A model generated the notes under the pieces. The model was not told where the DNA came from. It saw nothing but the letters and a program-made list of their open reading frames with translations, and did no database searches. The position numbers and the translations under genes are program-made. A DNA stretch of 64,000 nt. Source: Apteryx mantelli. Lineage: Eukaryota > Chordata > Aves > Apterygiformes > Apterygidae. Positions within the stretch are counted from its first letter, which is position 1; each line of letters opens with the position of its first letter. The stretch is from positions 10,855,001-10,919,000 of the forward strand of contig NC_089991.1 in assembly GCF_036417845.1 (NCBI RefSeq), read 5' to 3'. Positions 24,799-35,879 of this stretch are shown piece by piece.

Positions 24799-24863
24799 TT
24801 TCATCTTAAGTAAGTCATACTTAAGATGAAACTTAAGTTGACAGTAAAAGTTACTGTCAATTT
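24799..24863. repeat. two adjacent perfect inverted repeats (stem-loops)
   Basis: Stem 1: TTTCATCTTAAGTA (24799-24812), a 5-nt spacer, then its exact reverse complement (24818-24831), 14 of 14 pairs. Stem 2 starts six bases later: TTGACAGTAA (24838-24847), spacer AAG, then TTACTGTCAA (24851-24860), 10 of 10 pairs. Stem 2 can be extended by a G-T wobble and two A-T pairs (24835-24863). Both stems are read directly from the sequence; the role is unknown. Confidence 0.85.
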
Positions 24864-26160
24864 TTAAATACCTATGTCACTGGGGAGAATCAAGACTGGT
24901 TATGTGCATCTTTTATTTTTGGTACTGGGGAACTGAGGTACCGATCTTGTACTTTGTCTGGAGTCATGTATTAGAGACAGATTTAGACTATCTAAGTTTT
25001 AGTTCTCAGTTATTCTCTCTGTAAATTGGAATTTGGACCATTGCCCCCCACCCCCCTCGCAGCTCTATTTTAAATAGTGGTCTTGTGTTTTGCAGGCCAA
25101 AGCACTTTTTTTTTTAAGTTATGTTTTTTGGTTGAGATAAAATAAAAGTAAGAAAAGTTAAAAGGGGAAGATAAGTTCTCTGTAATTACTGCAGATCTTT
25201 TGTAGCAACTTTTCCCGAGGGAAAACTATTGCTCTCCCTATGTATCATCATGTTGATGTAATTTTGTAATGTTAGCTAAAATCTGTTAAAGAGAGCAACC
25301 TAATTCCTAGAATAATATTTCTCTTACCCTTACTAATAGGTTTTAGAATAGATGAAAATTCAAAGTGGGTTCCAGAGTTGCAGCCATACTGGTGACAAAC
25401 TCTGCTTTTCAAACTTAAGGTGCTGCACAAAGGGCTGGTGTAAACCAGAGGTGTAAACCTCTGTACTACCAGTCAAGCATCTTTTCTTTGTGGGGTGCAA
25501 TCTTCTATTCTTATTTTGGGTGTGGGTGCTGCTGCATTGCCCCAGCCTGTGTCTCTGGGCAAGAGAAAGTGCTTTTTGGCTTGAGGACTAGAAGCCAGGG
25601 AGCCAGTGCTAGAGCTTTGGTGCTCCCCTCTGTCATCCCAGCTCGCAGGCAGCAGACTGCCCAGCGACAGGGTGTCTCCTTGCTTATAAAAATGTCCCAG
25701 TGATATGTTCCACTGCCCTGCAGCAGTGGAGGGGAAGCCAAAAAAAAAAGCTCACAGGAAATGCTGGTAACAGTTGGGTTTGTTTTGCCCAGGTTAGGTC
25801 GCAGATTATAAGGTTAATTATTTTGATAGTGAGCTGTAAAGCTTAAATTCTGCTTAGTCGATGGGACATATCTAAGATTTTTCAGGACAGACTCTTAAGG
25901 GGAGGTCAGGCACCTACAGCCGGTCTGTTGTTGCATGTTGGGTTTTGCTGTCAACCATTTCCCCCAGCCTCCAAACTTCTGCTGCAAGGGGGTTCTACCC
26001 TCCTCTCCCCCACTTTGGGATGCTCACGTGTGCACCTGATCCACTGCATGTTTTGAGAGAGTCTGGACACCCGATGTGCAGAAGAGCCTTTGGAGGTTTC
26101 TGAGAACCTATACTGGATTGACAGCATCCCCAGGCAGGCTAGTCTAGCTTTTTCCTATTG
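24864..26160. other. intergenic sequence, nothing recognised
   Basis: Mixed-composition noncoding sequence. A C-rich run lies near 25,045-25,055. No gene or repeat family was identified. Confidence 0.55.
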
Positions 26161-26164
26161 GCAT

Positions 26165-26260
26165 CAGGAGAAAGATTTTTTCCTAATAACTTGTCCAAAT
26201 CTAATCTTTGCCCTACCCCAGACATGGAGAACAGGTGAATCGAGCCAGCACAGTTCAAGT
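26165..26260 (-). mobile_element. possible CR1-type LINE 3' relic
   Basis: TTTTTTCCTAATAACTTG followed by TCCAAATCTAATC resembles, in antisense, the CR1 3' region that reads TTTTCCTAATATCCAACC with TAAACC in the consensus as I remember it. The match is short and very degraded, so this is tentative. Confidence 0.25.
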
Positions 26261-26659
26261 TTCTCATGAGGACTGGACTCCTCTGGCCATTTTGAATACC
26301 AGCAGGTAGGTCACTGATTAGCAGCCCACCTTCCTTCCCTCAGCGCTGCTTTTCATCCCAGCATTAGCAGGACTAAGATGCTATGGTTTTATCTTTTTTG
26401 AGACAGACAAAAGAGCGAGCTGTAAAGGAGGGCTGTCCTTTTAAATACTTTTACTTTTCAAGGTCATTTGTGGAGCTTTTATCAATCAGAAAGCTAAATT
26501 CATACAAAAAGCATCTATAATGAACCAAGCATATCTTGAACCTTACCCTCAGCTGAATACGAATTATGTAGGAAGGTACTTCAGTGGCCATGTTCACGGA
26601 GTTCAGCATCCCTGTGAGTGTTAAGAAAGTAAGCTGAGAAGCCACTGCTATTATGGTTT

Positions 26660-27050
26660 GGCATCTATCAATTTTTTGTCTTTTTTTCCATAATTGATGT
26701 ATTAATTATAGTATCTTAATGATCTATTTAAAATAAATAAACCATTTACACCATTTCAAAGGTATTTTGTGATGTTCAGCTGATATTAAAATAGCACCAG
26801 CCTTATGTGCTTTTTCAGCAAGTGACCTAATTAGTTAATAAAGTAATTGAATATTAAAAAGGATGTTGCAAGTGATTAAAATTTAAGAGCCTTCAGAACA
26901 TTATTAAAGCTATAAATCATACATCACTGTTTTAATTTGCATAGCTACAGAATTACTAATGGTCCCACATGCATAAGCTACTTGGCAATTAGTCTTTTAA
27001 CAAACTATGAGGTTACCAAAATCTTTGCCTGTTTTTGATTTGCAAACAAA
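26660..27050. promoter_or_regulatory. candidate conserved noncoding element with octamer
   Basis: Dense TAAT/ATTA cores (e.g. ATTAATTATAG near 26,700, CCTAATTAGTTAATAAAG near 26,827) and a perfect inverse octamer ATTTGCAT (26935-26942). There is no coding potential and no simple repeat. It resembles developmental enhancer sequence in texture. The interpretation is inference only. Confidence 0.33.
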
Positions 27051-30000
27051 ACCCAAGATGAGAGAACAATAAGGGTTAAATTCCTAAAAGCCAGGAAATT
27101 AAGTTTTTACATGTCTTTCTTCAGTAGCCTCTGTTCACTCATTGTCCCTAGCCCTTCCTGCCAGAGGACCATATCCTCTAAAATCACATCTAGGTGTAAA
27201 AAGGAGAGGAGGAAGTTTCTGTCTCCACTTTGAACTTCCTTGACTAGCGCTGAAGTGTTTTTCCAGGCTCGCTCAACGTGCAGGAATTTCCCTACCTGCT
27301 GGGACAGTCTCCATTTTTGTCTCACGCAGACAACTGTCACAGTGACACTCTTCTTCCTCACCACCTGTACTCCAGTTCCACTAACAGCTCTGGTGGGCCT
27401 GAGTGAAGGGAGAGAGCCACCAATGCAAGGCAGTGGTTATTGAATTTTGTCCCATGGACATCTTTGGTCAAAAACAGCTGTTTGTCACCTTCCGCTCCCT
27501 AAGATTTCCCACAAGGCTGCAAGCCCCAGCTTAAGTGTCTGCAAACAAAAAAAAAAAATTGGAAAAAATATCACTAATGTGGAGCTACCTGCTCTGCCCG
27601 TGTCAGTGGGTAGAGCCTGTTTCCTGGTGCATTGTGCCGCTGAGGGTCAGCTGGCCTCAGCCTGTGCTCCACTCCTTGGGCTGGCTGCAGGCGGAAAGTG
27701 AGACAAGATGACAGTTCTGAACTTACTTAATTAGAGGCAAACTGCTTTGGCCAAATGAGCTCCCCTCGCTCTCCCCTCTAACCAACAAACACCCAGCGTT
27801 TCTGCAGGGACAGTTCCAGGCATCAGGAACACAGTCCAGCTCCTGAACTCTAGTGGCGTATGGGCCATGGCACAAGGCAGAGAGCAGATCTGACACCATC
27901 TTCAGGGCCTACAGACTGACAAGAGAAAAGATGGTGCCCTGGGCAAAGCCAGCCACATTCCAGTGAATGACGTGGTGTGAGACGGAGCGCAACCTCGACA
28001 TCGGTCAGCCAAACAGCAACAGGCTGAAGCTATGGCCACAGCCCAGGCAACCAGCACAATCTCAATATGAGCTCAGCAGCCTCTTCCACCACAAATTAGT
28101 GCCGCACACAGCCTCCTGCTGCCAGGGCTAAACCCCTGAGCTCAGTCTGGCCCATGCAGAACCTCAGACCCAGCAGGAAAGATTGTTTGCTTGCTCCCAC
28201 TCTACGGCCAAACTGACTCACAGCAAAGGAGGTGCTGGAGCCGCCGTGATTTCTCACCTTTTCCTTTGTTAGAGACAGCATCTTCTCTCCCTTTTGGGAG
28301 CAGGGTCCTCAGTGGCTCAGCTCCTTCCAGGAAAGCAGGGACTGGAACCTGGGAAACTCCAGCTCTCCCATTCCTTTTATTCCCTTGCAAAATGCCCTGC
28401 TCAATTGCTGCAGTCAAACTGCTTGCATAAGCTGATATGTGCATCTTGTAAGTAAGTCACATGTCCTTGTTTCGGAGCAAAAAAGACATCACAGAACAGT
28501 GTTTACATGCAAAACAAAAATGTCATTTCCACCAAGTCAGCAGATGCCTTGACGTAGTTTTAGCTATGAAAGTGCACTGGCTGCTATATTACAGAGACAA
28601 TTTCTTTTTTGTGCTGCAAAACTTTGCAGGAGCTTTCTTTGAAACCTTTATTGAGGTCAGGGGCTGCAGCCTATTGCAATCTTTCCATGTCAGCCCGCAG
28701 CACTCTTTGAAAGCCCTTACACTGGATATTGTGACAAACACCAGCTCTTTGTTCATTAGTTTACACTCAGTAATAGAGGTAAGGCAAGGGTAGAGGATGG
28801 CTCTCAGCAAGCAATTCACACTCTGCTGCACTAACATTTACCATGTCTTGAATAGTTGGAGACAGTGGAATCCTCTTTTAAGGGTCTGTGTATTTAATTA
28901 AAACAGCAAGCTAAGGAATGGGTGACTTCAGAGCATTTTGACCCAACAAGGAATGACAAGAACATGACTGCTTTTAAAATAAATTAATTAATACCCACTA
29001 TCTTGCCAGTATAAGCCTGTCATCACATGAGCAGCATGGGCAAAGCCAGCTGCAAAGTAGTTTTGTAAACCATGCTATGTACATGCAAATGTTACTGTGA
29101 TACAAGCAACATATTGGCCATCAAAGATGAGCTAGAAAAGACAGAAATTTATACCAATTTGCATCATTTGGCTGGTTTTAGGGCAAGTTAAATAGAGGAT
29201 CCGTCTCAGTGCACCTGGATTCTACCACTCAATTTCACTTCTGCATTGCAACATTACACACCCGTGTTTGCCAGCTGCTGGCAAGCACTCAAAATGTCAA
29301 CATGAGAATGTGAACAAGAGCCCATTCTGCAGTGTCACATGAGATCAGCTGGTGGCAGGTGTGCCCGTAGGTGGAAGCTGGGACTAGCATGTTCTGCACA
29401 ATTAGAGGTTTTAGCTTTTAAACATCCAGTTTAAAAAACACTGAAAAACATGTGCAATTTGAGAAGCAGATGTGACTGGTGCACCAGATAACCCTTTCCC
29501 TACCCTTTGTTTTCCTGATCAACATGCTAGATAATAATTGTTTCATATACCACGTGGGATCCTAACACTTTGTTATGAAAAAAAGCCTGTTCCATACAGG
29601 ACCATATCTCCCTGTGACAGTCTTCCAAAAGAGGACAAATCAAAGATGATTGATTGATTCCTTGCTCTCAGATTTAAACAATTCAATTTTTAGTGGTGTT
29701 TGCAAGAGGGCAAGTTGAGGACATCCTTGCACATACCTATTTCTGTGGCCCCAGCTCACATCCAGGCCTTAGAAACAGCGAACCCCAACTGAAAATATTC
29801 AGGAGCACCTGGGCTCTGAGGGCTGTCTGGTTTTTAGATTTGCCTGTGCAAATTTGGCAGAAGGTTTTTAGCCATGAAGCTCAAATCCCTGAATGAGGTC
29901 TAAGTGTAGCCCTGCCCACCAGAAAACACCAGCATTACATACACAAACATCATTTTTTCAAGCATGCCAAAATACTGATTCAACCCAAAGACAACTCAAA

Positions 30001-30300
30001 ATGATACTGTAAGAGTTACTGTAAGAGTATCTTTCCACAGCGTCACCTCCAACAGCATTTGCACCAAAAACCTTAACTTCCAAAAAGGATGGGACAGGCA
30101 CACTTCCAATCCTAGACATGTTCACAAGGTGTTGCAGCAGCTAGCAGGAGAGGTGCTGCTTTGTCAAAGCATATTCCCTTCAGTGTTGTTTTGAACTTTT
30201 TTATCCATGGGTTTGAAACTGCCTCCCAGCAAGCCCTTGGTGCATGGAGATCCTGCCAAGCGTCCCCATTTTCCTTCAGCTTCCTATTGTTCTAATTTTG
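27051..30300. other. intergenic sequence, GC-richer, nothing recognised
   Basis: The 27.1-28.4 kb portion is GC-richer than its surroundings but lacks CpG clustering and recognisable exons. Another inverse octamer ATTTGCAT lies at 29157-29164 within an AT-rich stretch. No protein or RNA gene is supported. Confidence 0.5.
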
Positions 30301-30429
30301 GAGCCTCCAAGCAACTAAAAATAAGTTCTCCTCTAGTCATTGCTTCCATCATTTTCAGAACTTTGTGATGTTACCTAACATTTGCCTGATTTTCCCCCAA
30401 AGAACCAACGAAGAACCCTTCTTCCCATC

Positions 30430-30670
30430 ACAGAAGTGTAAGATCTGTATCTTTCTACTTTCTGGTTCAGCTTTTTCTGTGCTTGCAGTACAGACCACGG
30501 CTGACTCCAGCCTCCTCAGCCTCAGAGTTGTTTTGTATTCTTTCTGCCTAATGCAGCATAGTATCCTGTTTGCCATCCTTCCTGTTGCTATATGCTATTA
30601 GCACGATAGTATCAGTTTTTCCACTCAGACTCCCACATCCTTTTCCTGATCCACGTTATATGATTGTTCC
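30430..30670 (-). mobile_element. possible CR1/L3-type LINE relic
   Basis: The run AGCATAGTATCCTGTTTGCC near 30,555, followed about 80 bp later by GACTCCCACATCCTTTTCCT, is ordered and spaced like the antisense of the CR1/L3 reverse-transcriptase tail (TATTCCTGTT...GCC, then GACTCC...ATCTCTTTCC as I recall the consensus). The divergence is high. No intact frame remains. Confidence 0.35.
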
Positions 30671-31849
30671 ATTGACCACACTCTGATGGGAAAAACTTAT
30701 TCCACTAGAGCCTTGCCCCCAAAAGGGTAGGACAGACTCCCCCCTAGGGAAGGGGGCTGGTTTCTTTCTTCAAGGCCTACGCTGCTATATTTATGGAAAA
30801 CTCTATCATAGCATCCATATCCTCAAAGAATATTACCCTATAGCATTTACTCCACTGTATCGTTTGCACATAAATGATACATGATTTCAGCCTTTAAATA
30901 TACAACAAGCTATGGCTCTTCATGGTGCACTAATTCCTACCTGTTTTACAGCCTCAGGAGCATCAGCTGACAGTGTCCATTTGCAGCTACGTTCTGGTGC
31001 ACCTACCGCCACACCAGCACCGAGTCCTGCTGTCCCACATCCCGCATTTCTTTTAGACAGTGTCATCGTCCATGCTGGGTGGCCATTGGACTCCCTGCGA
31101 CAGTTATACCCAAACCAGCGCATAACTTTTACTGTTAGGAAACATACCTGTGAGACAGCCTTGGTGGCAAAGACCATTGCCCACTGCAGCTCCTTCCTCC
31201 ACCTTGCCCAGTGACAGTCTCCTCTGCTAAGGGTTGACCCCAGCGAGGTCTTCAGATTTCTGTCTTCATATGTTCTACGGCAAATACAGTGATGTTTTTC
31301 CTACCCTGGTCTTTCTTTTGTGGGCTCTGTTGTAAGGTTCAACAACCAGTTTGCAGAGAACACTCCTAAGCCAAAAGACGGTGACAAATTTTTGGTCAGT
31401 TCCTGCCAGTTCTGTTGGTAATTCCCTGACCCAAAGGCGGAGGCTCCTTCCCAGTTACTTCAGCCATTCAGAACTAGTTTTGCAGGGGAACTTGATCTAT
31501 CCAGTGGAGCTGGAAAGCAGTGTTTTGTGGGAGTTTGCCATACAACCAACATGCAGGGCTGGGCCGAGGCAGCCTGATGCAGCATGTTGTGTCTGACAAA
31601 CACCCGAGCTCTTGGGCCTGAGCTGCGTATCGGGCCTGCACACATCCCACAGAAACATTCCGGGCTTCTGGCTGCTCCGATTTCACTTCCACCCTGTTCC
31701 CAGGGCCACAGGCAGGCTCTGGAGGACACCTGGCACGGTTACTCCATCCATACTGATCTGACCACAGCAGTCAGGGAGAAGGGAAGGTGGTGAGCCCACA
31801 CTGATTTGCCCGCACTCTTGGAGGCGGACAGGTTACAAAAATTCCATAC

Positions 31850-32000
31850 TAATAGGAAAGGGCAGTGTTGGAGCGAGGCTGGTTGCGCTGCCTGTGCCCT
31901 TCTGCCAGGCTCCGGCTGGAAGCTTTCGGCACCGATCGCCGGTCGCCGGAGAACTCGCTCCCCAGCCGCAGAGCGCGCAGGAATTTCCCTTCAACCTACT
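31850..32000. promoter_or_regulatory. small orphan CpG cluster
   Basis: About 150 bp with many CpGs (CACCGATCGCCGGTCGCCGG at about 31,929 and GCAGAGCGCGCAGG at about 31,970) in a CpG-poor neighbourhood and far from any recognised gene start. It could be an orphan CpG island, an enhancer or the start of a noncoding transcript. It is too small to call a standard island. Confidence 0.35.
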
Positions 32001-35000
32001 GCCACCTCGTGGAAAGCTGAGCGGAGTGTATAAGGGGGGAATATTTTAACAGGATCACACCTGGTCGGAACAGGGAAAAGGAAAGCAGGCAGGTATTTTG
32101 CAATGGAAATTAAATACACTGCTGCTCTCCTCCAAACAGCAATGTAAACTACAGCAGAAGTTTGTTCTCCTGATGTGGAAGCAAGACTTCCCTCAGCCTT
32201 TTCCCAACAGACTACAATCACCTTGAATTTATTAAATGCTCCCTTTTCATGGAGGGAACATCAACAGATTTGCTGCTCGTTAGAGCTGTCACAGGGCTTG
32301 GCCACGCCAGTGCGACACTCAGCCATCACTGAGCTCCCTGTACCCAAAGGGAAGGTCTGGCCAATAAACCCCCCAAGAAAGAAAGAGCAATCGAGAGCTG
32401 CAACATACAGGGGGTTCTTTAAACAATCTTCATCAAGCATTTAGTGCCCATGGAGGAGATCAAATTCAGAGCACTTCAAAATGTGTCCAGTCCTTTCCTA
32501 CAGGACAGGTACGGTAGTCGGAAGAGGAGTGCACTTCTGAACTCCCTTGCTGGGCCCACCTACCCCCTCCTTAGGACGCGTTTCCCAGGGAGAGTGCTGG
32601 GGCTCTGTGCTCACTCTAATCTTGGCCCATTCAGATTGCCAGTTGCAGGGAAAGGATCTATGGGGTTTGGAGATATGTCCCAGAGGAATCCAGACCATCA
32701 AAATTGTGCCATAAAAGCTGCTGGTAAATTAACACAGATCATTCTTTACAAATACGATCTGGATTTAAACTACAACCAGGATCTGAGCTGTTCACTCTCT
32801 CAAACCATCCTTAAAAAAAAAGGATCTACATAAATATCAATATCCAAAAGGATTTATTCTACAGCTAGACCTGTGAGCTTTTCGTGCAGTGTAAGATGGA
32901 ATTGCCTGGGAGAAAATAACGTATCCAGGCCCAGACTTACTTCTGCATCCAAATTTCGTTTAAGTGTCAGGCAGCAGTGCTGTAGAGCTGCACTGAGCGA
33001 GTCACCTCAAGGACAGAGTCATCCCAGAAGTGGCTACAATTTGTAAGGACACAAAAAAGCAGATGGAAGGGAAGCAACGGCAGAACCAGCGAGCAGTGAA
33101 AACAGGCTAGCAAATTAAATGCGATCTCAACCGCAAACTCTTCAGCTGGTCAGAGAGACCAACAGGGATGACTAGCACACAAAAGAGGTTTTAAGGTGAT
33201 TCAGGAAGCTGTATTAAACATTTGTTTTTAAATTTGCCAAATATTACAAAAGGGGAAGGGGAAGGGGAGGAAGGTGAAAGGTGCCAAGGCACTAGCAAAG
33301 GGCAGGTGGAGCTAGCTCCTCAAAGCAGCCAGCAGCTTCTAAAGAATTACCTTCTCCCGTTGAAAGTTGGAGCCCCCAGCCCAGGCTGTTATGAAGGAAA
33401 CTCATCTTGCAAGACGCCGCTCTCCTGGTGAATCTTCACAAAAACTACACCTCCGTCAGCCGAACTGAGGCAGACTGGCATTATCAGAAAAATCCAACCC
33501 AGCTGGTGTCATTAGTAACTCTTCAGTTTATATTTATTGTCCATTAACTCAAAAAACCAATGATACCTGTATTTTAAATATTAAAATATTCAAATACTTA
33601 TTCAGATTCCAAGCAGGCAATGAGTGTCACCCAGACTGATCCATAAAGGTAGCATGTGAATCAGAAACATACTTATCTGTATTATTAAAACTTCGTTTTT
33701 GACATACCCTGTGTCACTCAGACTGTTCAAGGACTTGTGGACCACAAAGGGCTGTGGAGAACAAAATCAAACCTAAAAATTGCCCATGTTATAAAAGACG
33801 GTGAGACAGACTCATAAATGCCAAGATGAGAGAGCTCTCCAAGGAACATAAGAAACTGTGGGAAATAGGCGATTTGCTTGGGATAATAAATCATTCACAG
33901 CAAGAACTGTTCACAGAATTCAGGTAGCACTTGATCAGGAAAACGTTGCCTCAGTATCACCAGGACCTAACTTCTCATAGCTAAGAATGATGTATCCTTC
34001 CCAAGACTTTTATTTTAAAAAAAGTCAACTCTTTTCCCAAAACAGCACCAAACAACATCAGAAACAAGAGGTATATGCTTTATAGAACTTCGGGGTACCA
34101 GCTAAAATCAGGACTGGAATTTGTGACTGTTTCTTACCACTCTAACTATCATTTTTGGTTAATTTGAGCAAGTAGTCTTGTTGGATATGACAAAAATGTC
34201 TGTTTAAATGCTATCAGCTATATGTCATCTGCATGCAGAAAACCCCACACTACAAATTACATTAATCTAATTGATAAAACAAATACCTCTGCTCTGCAAA
34301 CAGCTGGAACAGCTTTAGACATTATTGCACTTACAGTGGAGCAGGTGGAAAAGGTTGGGTGAGCTCTTCACAGACACCTCAGGACTTAACCTGTCAATCT
34401 GACCTCACCCACTGTACTAGAAAAAGTACATACATGCTCCAATCTGCTACGTTATCACAGGAGACTGAAGTTTCTAATTCCAGTGGTATCATGTTTTAAC
34501 AAGCTTTTTCACACTAGAAAAAAATGTATTTTTTTTTAAATACTTATGAGTAGAAAAACACAACGAAAAAAGTTCAAATAAGTTTTTTGGCAGTACAGAA
34601 CTTGTCTCTCCAACAGCCTGAAAGCACAACTGTTACAGTTTAATCAACTGCTTTGGCTCCAATTTGGGAAGGTATTTGAGCACATGGTTATCCTTAAGCA
34701 CTTGCACGAATATCAAAGAACAACTCATGTCCTTTGCACTTGTAAATTAAATGGACACAACTGCAATCTGAAAGAGCGAGAGTCTACTGCCACATTGACT
34801 GTAAATCATCTTGTAAGACATCAGGCAAAAATCAGACACACGGAAGAGAGGGCAGACTCCTAGTGTAAAACAACACTTTAAAATGCAAATGAAAGTCAAT
34901 GGGTTGTAGACCTCTTCTGTGAATTCCCTGTCTGATCCTTCTCATTACAGGCATCCTCATACTGCCACTCATAGCTTTACACTGCAGATTTTGTTTTCAA

Positions 35001-35110
35001 AAAACAAATATAGTTAGCATCCATATAGTTAGCATCTCTGATCCAAATGCATCAAACATCATCAGACATGTATAATACTCTTATTTTGTACATTAATACA
35101 CTTTTCAACA
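32001..35110. other. intergenic sequence, nothing recognised
   Basis: Noncoding sequence. A short GGGGAA tandem run lies at about 33,252-33,270. No gene or defined repeat family was seen. Confidence 0.55.
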
Positions 35111-35115
35111 CACAG

Positions 35116-35220
35116 ACAAGCAGTTCACCCCAAATCATTGACTAGATAGCAGGGCTGGCATTCAAATCTTGTAGTCTCTGCATCCAGGCATCTGCCCAAA
35201 CCACTGCAATAGAAGCCTCA
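35116..35220 (+). mobile_element. MIR-like SINE 3' fragment
   Basis: The segment GACTAGATAGCAGGGCTGGC, ATTCAAATCTTG, TAGTCTCTGC and CCCAAACCACTGCAA follows the order of the MIR core/3' part (CTAGTAAGTGGCAGAGC, GGGATTCGAACCC, then a CCACT...CTGCC end). It is diverged, as expected for such old SINEs. Confidence 0.5.
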
Positions 35221-35664
35221 ATATTGACAAAACAAACATATTGACAGAGCACCAAAAAAACCATGCTTTGAAACAATCTGTTACATGGATATATTTATTG
35301 CATTGCAGTTTTAGCACTGTTAAATATAAATATTTATATCTAGAAAGCAGAATATTGCAAATTCCGTATTATTCAGTATGTTCATAGCAGCATCAGCTTC
35401 CTAATAAACAAAATATTTAGGAAGACAAAGGAATTACAAATGAGTTACGCTCCCATTTATCACCATTTGACCAAAACATGGTATTGCAGCTGTGAAATAG
35501 ATATTGAAGTTACCAAATCTGACCTTAAGACACAAGTAATTTCAAGACTGAAGTGTGTCATTGTACCTGATATCCTGCACGTTTTAGTGTGTCGAGACAT
35601 AAGGCTAACAGTCAAGTGCCTGAAGAGGGCAGATGATTTATGTATCTGCATTACCTGACATATT

Positions 35665-35875
35665 ATAGTTTTAATAACAATACATAGCATTTTTACAGCA
35701 CTCACTGCTCCCCAAAATCCTTGCAGGACAGGCAAGGATTGCTCTCAGGTGCATTACAGCTGCGGAGCCTAAGGGAGAGAGAGGGAAGGTGACTTGCAAA
35801 GGCCATACAGTGAGCAAGTGGCAGTAATGAGATCAGAATTTGTCAGCACCTGTCTCCAATCCCATGTTAGTCTGG
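35665..35875 (+). mobile_element. MIR-like SINE
   Basis: A longer match to the MIR consensus in order: AACAATACATAGCATTTTTA...CAGCACT (5' part), GTGCATTACAGCTGCGGAG then GGGAAGGTGACTTGC, then CATACAGTGAGCAAGTGGCA, then GAGATCAGAATTTG. The GTGACTTGC...ACACAG...AAGTGGCAG series is the diagnostic MIR core. It is in the same orientation as the fragment about 500 bp upstream. Confidence 0.65.
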
Positions 35876-35879
35876 TAGG

